A stretch of 46,956 nucleotides of DNA from an uncultured Bacteroidales bacterium (GTDB taxonomy: Bacteria; Bacteroidota; Bacteroidia; Bacteroidales; Bacteroidaceae). Below the pieces are notes generated by a model. That model searched no databases. It was not told where the DNA came from and saw only the letters and a program-made list of their open reading frames with translations. A program made the position numbers and the translations under genes. This document shows, in pieces, positions 32,249 to 41,487 of the stretch (the stretch's first letter is position 1; every line of letters starts with the position of its first letter). The stretch covers positions 1-46,956 of the forward strand of contig CADCIQ010000041.1 of assembly GCA_902801425.1 (NCBI GenBank), in the 5' to 3' direction.

Positions 32249-33127
32249 TTACACCTTATACAAATCCTTCGCCTTCATCTTCAGGAAATGATTCAAGGAG
32301 AGATAGACGCAGAAAGTGGTGATGATAAGTCCGAAGAGAACGACGGAAACGCCTGTAATCACGAGAGTCTCAACCGTTACCACCTCCGTGATATCAGGCT
32401 CAAATCTGTAAAGCCAAGCAATACATCCGGCAAGGGCTGCATCAGCTATCAAGGCGGCTATCAATCCCTGCAAAGCACCCATTTTCAGGAACGGAGCACG
32501 GATGAAAGACCATGAAGCACCCACGAGTTTCATAGTGTGGATAGTGAAACGACGCGCATAGATGCCAAGTCTTACGGTATTGCTTATGAGGGTATATGAG
32601 ACAAACGACAGAAGCACGGCAAGGGCTATCATCACAAGCATCACCTTACTCAGGCTCTTGTTTACTTTGTTCATAAGATCCTTCTCGTATGTCACCTCAG
32701 AAACCTGCTTATCCACCTTCAACTGCTTTGCTATCCATTTCATAGAATCCACGTTGGCGCATTCAGGCGTGAGATGGATTTCGGCAGAAGGAGTAAACGG
32801 ATTCTCGCCAAGAAACTCAGCCGGATTTGCGCCAAGGGCAGCCGTCTGTTCCTTCAGAGCCAGTTCCTTGCTGATATAGTCAAGGCGATGCACATAGTGT
32901 TTCTTCCTTATTTTGTTACACGCCACCTTTGCCTGCTGGTCAGATACGTTGTCAGCAAACATAACGGTTACGGTAAGGTTTTCCTTCACATAGTTGGAGA
33001 GGTTATTTGCCGTCAGACCCGTGAACACCACCATGCCGAGAAGTATCAGCACAAGTGCCGTACTAATGCAAAGGGTCACCACCTGAAGACCAATTCTGTT
33101 TTCTCCTGATTTCCTTTTCTTCTTCAT
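32249..33127 (-). CDS. ftsX: Cell-division protein FtsX
   Basis: A 292-residue FtsX-like permease that partners the ATPase FtsE to activate peptidoglycan hydrolases at the septum. It has an N-terminal TM (about 17-40), an extracytoplasmic domain (to about 165) and three C-terminal TMs with YTLISNTVRLGIYARRFTIH and MKLVGASWSFIRAPFLKMG, the FtsX signature. The start at 33127 (MKKKRKSGENRIG) is preferred to 33172, whose extra residues are not family-like. It is the first gene of the seven-gene operon. Confidence 0.94.
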   Translation of the reverse strand: MKKKRKSGENRIGLQVVTLCISTALVLILLGMVVFTGLTANNLSNYVKENLTVTVMFADNVSDQQAKVACNKIRKKHYVHRLDYISKELALKEQTAALGANPAEFLGENPFTPSAEIHLTPECANVDSMKWIAKQLKVDKQVSEVTYEKDLMNKVNKSLSKVMLVMIALAVLLSFVSYTLISNTVRLGIYARRFTIHTMKLVGASWSFIRAPFLKMGALQGLIAALIADAALAGCIAWLYRFEPDITEVVTVETLVITGVSVVLFGLIITTFCVYLSLNHFLKMKAKDLYKV

Positions 33128-33189
33128 TATTTTTATTAAAATAAATATCAAATTCAGCGCGTAGGTACACAATACACCAAATTTCGGTG

Positions 33190-33197
33190 CAAAGTAA
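33190..33197 (-). promoter_or_regulatory. ftsX operon promoter (near-consensus)
   Basis: TTACTTTG followed by CA on the minus strand, one base off TAnnTTTG, 62 bases before the ATG. Confidence 0.45.
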
Positions 33198-33744
33198 CTA
33201 AAAATTCTCCAATCCTACAAGAAATTAAAACTTATTAACACCACAAACTTATTCCTAATCAAGTCGGCGAAGCTGTAATCTCCCATCTTCTCTCCGTTTT
33301 TCCAACGCTCTTTCCTCGTTCTACCTCCATTGATAATACCATAATAATACCATTATATTACCATAATAATACCATTATATTACCATTAACTATGGTATTA
33401 TCATGGTATCTTTATTGTAATTTAAAGGTATTTATATGGTATTTACATCTGACTTACTTCCTACCAAAAGCGAAGGGGCATCAAGGCTTAGGCCTACGTT
33501 TGTCTTGCCAACAAATAGTTTTTTCTGAGGATTATCTTGGCGATTTGAAAATCCATTGATACAATTAAAGTAACATCCCACACATATTTCAGCAAAAAGA
33601 AGAACCTAACGAGATTGTCTATTACCAAATCTCTTGGTCATATTGTCCCTATTCAAAGCAGTTGGCATCTAGCTGTTTCTGTAGAAAATAGACTTCTAAT
33701 AACTGAAAAATCGTGATTTATTTGGAATTTACATTTATTTTTTT
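33198..33744. other. Gene-free gap between divergent ftsX and radical SAM genes
   Basis: Apart from the 11-bp array at 33332-33402 I see no gene or known RNA in it. No open frame has coding character. Confidence 0.5.
33332..33402. repeat. 11-bp tandem array H inside an 11-bp inverted repeat
   Basis: Units ACCATAATAAT and ACCATTATATT alternate twice (33338-33381), then ACCATTAACTATGGT forms a hairpin. GATAATACCAT (33332-33342) and ATGGTATTATC (33392-33402) close the array as exact complements. Confidence 0.85.
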
Positions 33745-33752
33745 TACCTTTG
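33745..33752 (+). promoter_or_regulatory. Promoter of the radical SAM gene
   Basis: TACCTTTG followed by CA, with TTGGAATT about 21 bases upstream, 33 bases before the ATG. Confidence 0.7.
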
Positions 33753-33785
33753 CACACATTATAAATTATTCACAGAATCGGAACA

Positions 33786-34565
33786 ATGAGCACAATAATC
33801 TATCCTTCTCCAATTTTCGGACCTATCCATAGCCGTCGCCTTGGCGTCTCGCTTGGTGTAAACCTGCAACCAGGAGACGGCAAGAGCTGCACTTTTGACT
33901 GCATTTACTGCGAATGTGGATTCAACGCAGATTTCCGTCCTCACACCCCTCGACCTTCACGTCAGACTGTGGCAGAGGCTCTTGAGAACAAACTCATTGA
34001 GATGAAAAAGGAAGGAGTTACACCCGATGTGCTGACCTTTGCAGGTAATGGTGAACCTACCGCCCATCCTGATTTCCTCAATATCATAGAGGATACTGTC
34101 AGAATTCGCGACAAGCATTTCCCTAATGCGAAAGTATCAGTTCTGAGCAACGCCACGATGATAGGCAAGGAGGATGTCCGCAAGGCTCTGATGAAGGTTG
34201 ACAACAACATCCTGAAGCTCGACACAATAAATGCGGAATACATCAAGCTTGTTGACCGCCCTACACAACCTTCATACGATGTGAGGAATGTGATAGAGAA
34301 CATGAAGAAGTTCAATGGTCATTGTATCATTCAGACAATGTTCATGACAGGCACGACACAAGGCAAGAGTGTTGACAACACAGGCGAGGACTTCGTTGCC
34401 CCTTGGCTTGAGGCAGTAAAGGATATTGCGCCTGAGATGGTTATGATATACACCATCGACCGCGAGACACCTGACCACGACCTAAGAAAAGCATCACACG
34501 AGACTCTTGATGCCATTAAGGCAAGAGTTGAGGAAATAGGGATCAAGTGTTCGGCAAGCTACTAG
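33786..34565 (+). CDS. Radical SAM protein (COG0731-like)
   Basis: A 259-residue radical SAM enzyme. The CxxxCxxC cluster is CTFDCIYCE (about 38). The start FGPIHSRRLGVSLGVNLQP is typical of the Fe-S oxidoreductases related to wyosine enzymes, and LTFAGNGEPTAHPDF is the GGE-like SAM motif. The exact reaction is unknown. It has its own promoter and is followed by element B4 and the GH105 gene, with which it has no evident functional link. Confidence 0.88.
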   Translation: MSTIIYPSPIFGPIHSRRLGVSLGVNLQPGDGKSCTFDCIYCECGFNADFRPHTPRPSRQTVAEALENKLIEMKKEGVTPDVLTFAGNGEPTAHPDFLNIIEDTVRIRDKHFPNAKVSVLSNATMIGKEDVRKALMKVDNNILKLDTINAEYIKLVDRPTQPSYDVRNVIENMKKFNGHCIIQTMFMTGTTQGKSVDNTGEDFVAPWLEAVKDIAPEMVMIYTIDRETPDHDLRKASHETLDAIKARVEEIGIKCSASY

Positions 34566-34566
34566 A

Positions 34567-34743
34567 GGCCTCTCCCCCCGCCCTCCCCCGTAGGGAGGGA
34601 GCCGGAAGGCAGAAGGTTTTCGATAAAGAAAAATCACACAATATAAATGGCTGATTTCCCCGTTCGCGAATCGGCTCCCTCCCTACGGAGGGAAGTCCGA
34701 TGTTGATAACATCGGAGTATGTGCAAAGCGGGGGGGAGAGGCC
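34567..34743. repeat. Palindromic element B4 before the GH105 gene (with nested N3)
   Basis: GGCCTCTCCCCCCGCCCTCC... and ...CGGGGGGGAGAGGCC arms with the inner GGGAGGGAGCCG/CGGCTCCCTCCC pair. The right arm is split by the nested hairpin N3. It ends 12 bases before the GH105 ATG and fills the gap after the radical SAM stop. Confidence 0.92.
34693..34728 (+). repeat. Nested mini-hairpin N3 inside element B4
   Basis: Begins AAGTCCGATGTTGATAACAT and ends GTGCAAAG, 36 bases. The perfect 9-bp stem TCCGATGTT/AACATCGGA has loop GAT. It separates GGAGGG from CGGGGGG, contiguous in B3. Confidence 0.88.
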
Positions 34744-34755
34744 TTATTTTCCCTT

Positions 34756-35868
34756 ATGAAAAAGCTATTCATTCTCATTTTTTCCATATTGTCTCTGGGC
34801 ACCCAAGCCCAGACAAAACAGGAGGTACTCGATCTGGCACGCAAGGCTAACGAGTATTTCATAAACAAATGGAGAGATCCTACCGCTCCTACTATTTTCA
34901 AGGTAGATCGCCCAAGTAATCTATGGACACGCTCCGTATATTACATAGGACTTCTCGCCCTCTACGACCAAGACCCACAGGATCGCTATATGGCATATCT
35001 TGACTGCTGGGGGGACTTTCACGACTGGTCGCCTTATCGTAAAGACTTTACCACACTTGATGCCGATAACATGTGCTGCGGACAGGTGTATTGCCAGAGA
35101 TATTTCATCGATGGCAAGGATACCAAGTATAAAGGCATACAGAAGGTGTATAATAACCAGATAGCATCAGACCGTCACAACACATGGACTTGGATTGATG
35201 CTATCCATATGGCAATGCCGGGATATGCCATGATGACAATGGCAACAGGTAACCGTAAGTATATCAATTTCGCGATAAAGGCATACACCTGGACTCGCGA
35301 TTCTTGCGGAGGTACGGGATTATACAACAAGGAAGAGGGACTTTGGTGGCGCGACAGGAATTTCGTTGCTCCTTACAAAGAGAGTGACGGAAAGAACTGC
35401 TATTGGAGTCGTGGAAACGGTTGGGTATTCTCTGCCCTATGTCGCACGATGAACTATCTCCAGCCAACCGATAAGTTCTACACACATTTGCTCAGCGACT
35501 ATAAGGCTATGGCAAAGGCACTTATCCAGATTCAGCGTGAGGATGGCTTTTGGAATCCGAGTCTTGCCTCACAGGATTTCGCAGGTCCTGAGTTCACAGG
35601 CACAGCCCAGTTTTTCTATGGTCTTTCATGGGGAGTGAACAGAGGCATTCTTAATAAGAAGGTGTATATGCCAGCCATCAACAAGGCATGGAATGCTCTC
35701 AAGTCAAGCATTCACAAGGATGGTTTCATCGGCTATGTGCAAGGCTCTGGCGATCGCCCAGCTTCTTCACAGCCAATCGATTACAACCGTGAGCCCGACT
35801 TCGACGACTATGGTCTCGGCCTCTTCCTACAAGGAGCTATGGAGTATCGCAAGTTGCTGTTGAAATGA
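34756..35868 (+). CDS. Glycoside hydrolase family 105 (unsaturated rhamnogalacturonyl hydrolase type)
   Basis: A 370-residue exported enzyme with a signal peptide (MKKLFILIFSILSLGTQAQ) and an (alpha/alpha)6 barrel. The catalytic aspartate lies in TWIDAIHMAMP (Asp148), matching the known GH105 acid/base site. DADNMCCGQVYCQRYF and YWSRGNGWVFSALCRTM are further family segments. It removes unsaturated galacturonate from lyase-cut pectin fragments. The GH2 gene follows 166 bases downstream, so the pair probably works on pectic side chains. Confidence 0.9.
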   Translation: MKKLFILIFSILSLGTQAQTKQEVLDLARKANEYFINKWRDPTAPTIFKVDRPSNLWTRSVYYIGLLALYDQDPQDRYMAYLDCWGDFHDWSPYRKDFTTLDADNMCCGQVYCQRYFIDGKDTKYKGIQKVYNNQIASDRHNTWTWIDAIHMAMPGYAMMTMATGNRKYINFAIKAYTWTRDSCGGTGLYNKEEGLWWRDRNFVAPYKESDGKNCYWSRGNGWVFSALCRTMNYLQPTDKFYTHLLSDYKAMAKALIQIQREDGFWNPSLASQDFAGPEFTGTAQFFYGLSWGVNRGILNKKVYMPAINKAWNALKSSIHKDGFIGYVQGSGDRPASSQPIDYNREPDFDDYGLGLFLQGAMEYRKLLLK

Positions 35869-35881
35869 TAAAAATTATTTG

Positions 35882-35970
35882 GAAAGTAAATTAAAGAGCA
35901 GTATCTGCTACTGGAAATTAATGCGATACAAATGTCGCATTAATTTTTCTGATTTAATTTACTTCCAATT
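35882..35970. repeat. Hairpin element between GH105 and GH2 genes
   Basis: ATTAATGCGA (35917-35926) and TCGCATTAAT (35935-35944) form a 10-bp stem over 8 bases. Outer GGAAAGTAAATTAAA and TTTAATTTACTTCC arms enclose it. Although the GH2 frame stays open through it, I read it as non-coding leader. Confidence 0.65.
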
Positions 35971-36034
35971 TACTTTTCTCCAAAAGAATTACTTTCCTAA
36001 ACACTCTGCGCAAGCAGAACCACCTTTCTTAGAG

Positions 36035-38467
36035 ATGAAACTTCCCTTCCATAAAAACCTGTTATTGGTGAGTGCAATGTTTTTCTTGTGCTCACCTTGT
36101 GCTTTTTCTGCTAACGGAACGCCACGCGAGGTGGTGAACCTCAACCGCGGATGGTTGTTTCATCTTGGCACAGCCTCACCTTCCATAACCGCATCTCAGG
36201 CTGAGAGCGAGGGATGGAAAACTATCAACGTGCCTCACGATTTCCAGATAGAGCAGCCTTGGGTAGCTCCTGCAGCCGACGAGAAAGCAGACAATAGCGA
36301 TGCAGGTGCTAATATCCGCAGCCGACTCTCAGCACGCGGATTTAAGGAAATGGGCGAAGGCTGGTATGTCCGTACCTTTATCCCTTCTGCAGAAGAGAAA
36401 GGTCGTCGCGCCCTAGTCAACTTCGAGGGAATAATGTATATGGGAGATGTCTATCTCAACGGAAACAAGGTCGGTGGAACAGACTACGGATACTTAGGTT
36501 TTGAGGTTGATGTCACCAATCTTCTAAAGTTTGGCGAGCCAAACACCATAGCCGTACATTGCGACACAGGCAAACCAAACTACTCACGCTGGTACACAGG
36601 CGGCGGCCTCTTTCGTGACGTTCACATCATCTATACTGATGCCCAGTTGTATTTTCACCGCCATCCTCTCTATATCGCAACGAAGGATAATCGCGAAGTG
36701 AACATCACGGCTAACGTGCAATGTAACACCAAGCAACCGACTGTCACCATGCAGGTTAGCATCATCGCTCCAGATGGCTCAGAAATCAAGAATGACAAGT
36801 ACGAGATAAAGCGAGTAAGGAATTATAAATATGGTCAGGAACTCAGAATACCTACCATAACCATTGACAACCCACAGCTCTGGGATTGCGAGCATCCAAA
36901 TCTCTATACGGCTAAGGTTCAGCTTCTTAGGGAAGACGGAACAATAGCCGACGAAATCAGCGAGACATTCGGAATACGTACCGTGGAGATAGGTCCAGAC
37001 TTCGGATTTCGTCTCAACGGCAAGAAGGTCCTTCTTAAAGGCTATGCCAACCACCATAGCCTCGGTGCTCTTGGTGCGGCAGCATATCCTCGTGCTATGG
37101 AGAAGCGCATAGAACTGATGAAATCGTTCGGTATCAACCACATACGCACTTCCCACAATCCTTATTCAAAGTCATTCCTCGACCTTTGCGACAAGCATGG
37201 TATTCTCGTACTCGACGAGCTTTACGACAAATGGAACGACCAGTATGTAGGTGGAGGACGAGCTCATTATCAAGACATCTGGCAATCACACGTAAAGGAG
37301 TTTGTAACACGAGACAGAAACCACCCTTGCGTGGTGGCATGGTCACTCGGCAACGAGCTTCAGTCATATAACGATATGCCATTCAACGACTTCGGCGTTA
37401 CTCAGTTCAAGTTGCAGAAGACTCTTCTCCAGCGTTACGACGATACCCGTAAGGTCACAGTTGCCATGCACCCTCGCTATCGCAACTGGGAAACCGATTC
37501 CCTCCCCTGTGACCTTGCCATGGTAACTGATTTCCAGTCGTATAACTATCGCTATATGTACTTCCCTGGCGACGGCAAGCGATTTCCCTGGATGACCTTC
37601 TATCAGTCTGAGGCATCCGTTGCTGCCATGGGCGAGAACTATTTCGCCATGAATCTTGACAAGGTTATCGGACTTGCCTACTGGGGTGCAATAGACTATC
37701 TCGGCGAGAGTCAGGGATGGCCGAAGAAAGGTTGGGGACAAGGAGTCTTCGACCTCTCACTTGAGCCAAAGCCCAAGGCTTACTATATGAAGTCATTCCT
37801 CAAGGATGACGAACCACTCGTGCATATCGCCGTTACTGACACCAAGAACGATGCTATGTGGAATGGCATACAGACAGGCAACGACGGTATGAGCGACCAT
37901 TGGAACCGTACTATAGGAAAGAAGCTCGCCATCACCACCTACACCAATACCGAAGAGGTGGAATTGATAGTCAACGGCAAGAGCTACGGCACGAAGAAAA
38001 ATGATATTAACAGCGCGAAGATGAGGAATCAGATACGCTGGAAGGACATAGAATATCAACCTGGTTATTGCGAGGCGATTGCAAGAGCCAAAGGCAAGAT
38101 AGTAGCCCGACACAGGATAGAGACAACTGGCAAACCAGTCAAACTCGTCATAGAGAGTGACAACGCCAACTGGAAGGCTGATGGCACGGATCTTCAGCAT
38201 CTCCGCATCATAGCCATTGACAGCAAAGGTCGTCGTGTAGCCACAGCACCGGGAGAGGTTAGGATAAAGATTACAGGCGATGCCACCATAGCAGCTATGA
38301 GTAATGGCAATATCAGCAACGCAGAACTTGCCGTTACCGATCGCCAGTCCCTCTTTAATGGCTCATGCCTCGCCATCCTCCGCTCTGGCATGACACCTTC
38401 ACAAGTCACCATTACAGCAGAATGCGAAGGTATGAAATCTGCAAAGATAAAGCTTATGACAAAGTAA
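36035..38467 (+). CDS. Glycoside hydrolase family 2 (beta-galactosidase-like)
   Basis: An 810-residue exported GH2 with a signal peptide (MKLPFHKNLLLVSAMFFLC...AFS), sugar-binding sandwich (VNLNRGWLFHLG), immunoglobulin-like domain and TIM barrel. The acid/base is Glu441 in VAWSLGNEL and the nucleophile Glu526 in TFYQSEAS. The C-terminus has a DUF4982-like domain and a further Ig-like domain (VKLVIESDNANWKADGTDLQ). The start at 36035 gives the signal peptide; the open frame upstream to 35879 covers a hairpin. Galactosidase is the commonest activity for this architecture but others are possible. Confidence 0.9.
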   Translation: MKLPFHKNLLLVSAMFFLCSPCAFSANGTPREVVNLNRGWLFHLGTASPSITASQAESEGWKTINVPHDFQIEQPWVAPAADEKADNSDAGANIRSRLSARGFKEMGEGWYVRTFIPSAEEKGRRALVNFEGIMYMGDVYLNGNKVGGTDYGYLGFEVDVTNLLKFGEPNTIAVHCDTGKPNYSRWYTGGGLFRDVHIIYTDAQLYFHRHPLYIATKDNREVNITANVQCNTKQPTVTMQVSIIAPDGSEIKNDKYEIKRVRNYKYGQELRIPTITIDNPQLWDCEHPNLYTAKVQLLREDGTIADEISETFGIRTVEIGPDFGFRLNGKKVLLKGYANHHSLGALGAAAYPRAMEKRIELMKSFGINHIRTSHNPYSKSFLDLCDKHGILVLDELYDKWNDQYVGGGRAHYQDIWQSHVKEFVTRDRNHPCVVAWSLGNELQSYNDMPFNDFGVTQFKLQKTLLQRYDDTRKVTVAMHPRYRNWETDSLPCDLAMVTDFQSYNYRYMYFPGDGKRFPWMTFYQSEASVAAMGENYFAMNLDKVIGLAYWGAIDYLGESQGWPKKGWGQGVFDLSLEPKPKAYYMKSFLKDDEPLVHIAVTDTKNDAMWNGIQTGNDGMSDHWNRTIGKKLAITTYTNTEEVELIVNGKSYGTKKNDINSAKMRNQIRWKDIEYQPGYCEAIARAKGKIVARHRIETTGKPVKLVIESDNANWKADGTDLQHLRIIAIDSKGRRVATAPGEVRIKITGDATIAAMSNGNISNAELAVTDRQSLFNGSCLAILRSGMTPSQVTITAECEGMKSAKIKLMTK

Positions 38468-38652
38468 AAGGGATGGACGCATTTTCACCACAAAAAGCCT
38501 CTTAAATTCGCAAAGAAAACTTATATATGAGAGAGCATAGCAGAGACCATGGGCGATTGGGAAATATGAAAATTCAACTCAGAAACCAATGTCTCCATCC
38601 CCACCCGTCTTCTTTTTTCAACCTTTCTTTTTGCTATTTCATTTTTTTTCTC

Positions 38653-38660
38653 TAACTTTG
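38653..38660 (+). promoter_or_regulatory. murF-alr promoter
   Basis: TAACTTTG followed by CA, with TTTTTGC about 20 bases upstream. The leader has a GTGCG-CAGCCC-TTTA-GGGGCTG-CGCAC hairpin at 38681-38711. Confidence 0.65.
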
Positions 38661-38736
38661 CATTCGCAAAATCAAAGAACGTGCGCCAGCCCTTTAGGGG
38701 CTGATACGCACTTTTGACCTATAAATTTATACGCAA

Positions 38737-41382
38737 ATGGTATATAGCATTGAGAAAATCACCACGCTTTTAGGCGCGCGTCGCTATGGTGAAAAGGACA
38801 GCAACATCGCTTTCCTGCTTACAGATAGCCGTTCTTTGTCTTTTCCAGAAGAGACTCTTTTCTTCGCCCTCCAATCAGAGCGTAATGATGGACATAACTA
38901 TATAGAAGACCTGCATCGCAGGGGTGTAAGGAACTTCTGCGTTAGCAGCTCCTACCCTATCCCTACGGATAAGGAATGGGAAGATACTAATTTCCTTGTC
39001 GTTCCGTCCACCCTCGCAGCCCTCCAGAGACTTGCAGAGCGTCATCGTGACGAGTTTGATATTCCTATCGTAGGTATCACAGGTAGCAACGGCAAGACCG
39101 TAGTCAAGGAATGGCTTTATCAGTTGCTTATGCCTTCAATGCACGTTACACGCTCTCCACGTTCCTATAACTCACAGATTGGTGTGCCTCTGTCAGTATG
39201 GAAACTGCACGAGAGGAGCGCCGTGGGTATCTTCGAGGCAGGAATTAGCCAAATGGGAGAAATGCAGCGTCTTGCGGATATCATACAGCCTACTATCGGC
39301 GTGTTCACCACATTAGGACAGGCTCATCAGGAGAATTTCCATACCATTGAAGAGAAATGCCATGAGAAGTTCTTACTTTTCAGCGATTGTGAGGTATTGG
39401 TGTATCCACAGGATAATGACATTGTTTTCCGCGAACTTAGGAAATGCGATTTCAAGGGAGAGAAGCTTGGCTGGTCATTTACCGATCCTTCAGCAGCATT
39501 CTATATTGATAAGGTAGAGCAGAAAGAGACGGGGACGAAGATACATTATACTTATACACAGCCCCTCACCTGCGGCCCCTCACCCGTCCTACGGACACCC
39601 TCTCCCCAAGGGGCGAGGGAGGAAGTTACTAATGTGTCCTTAAACGAAACCTATGAGCGAGAAAAGGTAACATCCTCCCTCGCCCCTTGGGGAGAGGGTG
39701 TCCGTAGGACGGGTGAGGGGCCGCAGGTGAGAGGCTATTCCTTCACCATCCCTTTCATCAGCGAGGCTTTTGTTGAAGACTCAATAGCAGCAGCCGTAGT
39801 GGCCCTTTATCTTGGAATAACACCTGAACAGCTTGAAGAGCGAATGTTTACGCTTGAACCTGTGGCTATGCGTCTGGAGGTGAAGGACGGACAAAGAGGC
39901 TGTACACTCATAAACGACTCTTACAATTCTGACCTTGCATCGCTCGACATCGCCCTTGACTTCATGCAACGTCGCCCTGACCATAAGGGACGCAAGCGCA
40001 CGCTGATTCTCAGCGACATCTATCAGTCGGGAGTGAATGACGCGGAGCTATACAAGGAGGTATCAGAACTCGTAGTAAGCCGTGGCGTGGAGAAGTTCAT
40101 TGGCATTGGCAAGGCTCTGAAAGACTGTACTGATGTTATTAAGATAGATGATAAATCATTCTTCGAGACAACAGATGAGTTTATTTCAAGTTCGGTGTTC
40201 TCATCACTTCACGACGAGGTCATCCTCATCAAGGGCGCACGCAGTTTCGGCTTTGACAGAATTACAGACTTGCTCGTGGAGAAGGTTCACGAAACCACGC
40301 TTGAGGTTAATCTCAATGCACTTGTGGATAACCTCAACCACTATCGCTCTTTTATGAAGCCAGAGACAAAGCTCGTCTGTATGATTAAGGCAGACGGTTA
40401 CGGTGCAGGTGCCGTGGAGATTGCGAAAACCCTTCAGGATCACCGTGTTGACTATCTTGCCGTTGCCGTTGCCGATGAAGGTGTAGAACTGAGAAGGGCA
40501 GGTATTACAGCGAATATCATGATCATGAATCCTGAGATGACGGCATTCAAAACCATGTTCGACTATGATCTTGAGCCTGAGGTGTATTCCTTCCGTCTGC
40601 TCGATGCACTTCGTCATGCAGCAAGGAAAGAAGGTATCACAGGCTACCCTATTCATATCAAACTTGATACTGGCATGCATCGTCTGGGTTTCCACCCTAT
40701 CGAAGATATGCCAAAACTCATTGAGTATCTGAATAACCAGAATGCACTCATCCCTCGCTCTGTGTTCTCACATTTCGTAGGCTCTGACGGTGATAACTTC
40801 GATGAGTTCTCCGACTATCAATTTGACCTTTACGAAAAAGGAAGCAAGACTCTGCAAGACGCATTCGAGCATAAGATTCTGCGTCACATCTGCAACACGG
40901 CAGGCATAGAGCATTTCCCTGAACGTCAGATGGATATGTGTCGCCTTGGCCTTGGTCTCTATGGCATTAATCCACGAAACAACGAGGTATTGTCAAATGT
41001 CAGCACATTGAAGACCACCATTCTCCAGATTCGCAAAGTACCTGCAGGAGAAAGTATAGGTTACAGCCGTCGCACCATCCTTGACAAGGACAGCATTATT
41101 GCTGCTATTCCTATAGGCTATGCAGACGGTCTCAATCGTCATCTTGGCAATCGCCATTGCTATTGTCTTGTGAACGGCAAGAAGGCGGAATATGTTGGTA
41201 ACATCTGCATGGATGTATGTATGATTGATGTAACCGACATCCCATGTCAGGAGGGCGACAGTGTGGAGATTTTCGGCGACAATCTCCCTGTAACAGTATT
41301 GTCTGATACCCTCGACACCATCCCATACGAGGTATTGACTGGGGTAAGCAATAGAGTTAAGAGGATATATTTTCAGGATTAA
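38737..41382 (+). CDS. Bifunctional MurF ligase / alanine racemase, with in-frame element A5
   Basis: An 881-residue fusion, usual in Bacteroidetes but about 58 residues longer here. The MurF part adds D-Ala-D-Ala to the UDP-MurNAc tripeptide: P-loop GITGSNGKTVVKEWL (about 110), GIFEAGISQMGEM and LINDSYNSDLASL. The Alr part makes D-alanine: PLP lysine in VCMIKADGYGAGAVEIAK (about 550) and catalytic tyrosine in SIGYSRRTIL. Residues about 275-333 (GPSPVLRTPSPQGARE...SSLAPWGEGVRRTGEGP) are element A5, lying between the MurF substrate and ATPase-type segments. As both activities are essential, the insert is presumably tolerated. Confidence 0.95.
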   Translation: MVYSIEKITTLLGARRYGEKDSNIAFLLTDSRSLSFPEETLFFALQSERNDGHNYIEDLHRRGVRNFCVSSSYPIPTDKEWEDTNFLVVPSTLAALQRLAERHRDEFDIPIVGITGSNGKTVVKEWLYQLLMPSMHVTRSPRSYNSQIGVPLSVWKLHERSAVGIFEAGISQMGEMQRLADIIQPTIGVFTTLGQAHQENFHTIEEKCHEKFLLFSDCEVLVYPQDNDIVFRELRKCDFKGEKLGWSFTDPSAAFYIDKVEQKETGTKIHYTYTQPLTCGPSPVLRTPSPQGAREEVTNVSLNETYEREKVTSSLAPWGEGVRRTGEGPQVRGYSFTIPFISEAFVEDSIAAAVVALYLGITPEQLEERMFTLEPVAMRLEVKDGQRGCTLINDSYNSDLASLDIALDFMQRRPDHKGRKRTLILSDIYQSGVNDAELYKEVSELVVSRGVEKFIGIGKALKDCTDVIKIDDKSFFETTDEFISSSVFSSLHDEVILIKGARSFGFDRITDLLVEKVHETTLEVNLNALVDNLNHYRSFMKPETKLVCMIKADGYGAGAVEIAKTLQDHRVDYLAVAVADEGVELRRAGITANIMIMNPEMTAFKTMFDYDLEPEVYSFRLLDALRHAARKEGITGYPIHIKLDTGMHRLGFHPIEDMPKLIEYLNNQNALIPRSVFSHFVGSDGDNFDEFSDYQFDLYEKGSKTLQDAFEHKILRHICNTAGIEHFPERQMDMCRLGLGLYGINPRNNEVLSNVSTLKTTILQIRKVPAGESIGYSRRTILDKDSIIAAIPIGYADGLNRHLGNRHCYCLVNGKKAEYVGNICMDVCMIDVTDIPCQEGDSVEIFGDNLPVTVLSDTLDTIPYEVLTGVSNRVKRIYFQD
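39561..39735. repeat. Palindromic element A5, in frame inside murF-alr
   Basis: 175 bp. An extra outer pair, GCCCCTCACCTGC / GCAGGTGAGAGGC, encloses the usual GGCCCCTCACCCGTCC / GGACGGGTGAGGGGCC arms. The core GAAGTTACTAATGTGTCC...GGTAACATCCTCCC is in the opposite orientation to the coding strand compared with A2/A3. No stop in frame. Confidence 0.93.
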
Positions 41383-41393
41383 AAAGAAACTAC

Positions 41394-41426
41394 GTCCTCT
41401 CCCCCGCCCTCTTTACGGGAGAGGAC
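41394..41426. terminator. B-like hairpin after murF-alr, probable terminator
   Basis: GTCCTCTCCC and GGGAGAGGAC form a 10-bp stem around a 13-base loop, 11 bases past the stop. The loop CCGCCCTCTTTAC is related to B arms. The T-run after it is weak. Confidence 0.5.
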
Positions 41427-41479
41427 ATAGTTCTTTATTTAAAGAATGTTAATCCTTCCTTATTCTCATTAAAATTCAC

Positions 41480-41487
41480 TATCTTTG
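41480..41487 (+). promoter_or_regulatory. Promoter of the MFS transporter
   Basis: TATCTTTG followed by CA. A leader of about 130 bases follows, with an interrupted inverted repeat (TGGAATA 41514-41520 with TATTCCA 41601-41607, and ATAAGGT/ACCTTAT, TGAAAG/CTTTCA inside). Confidence 0.7.
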
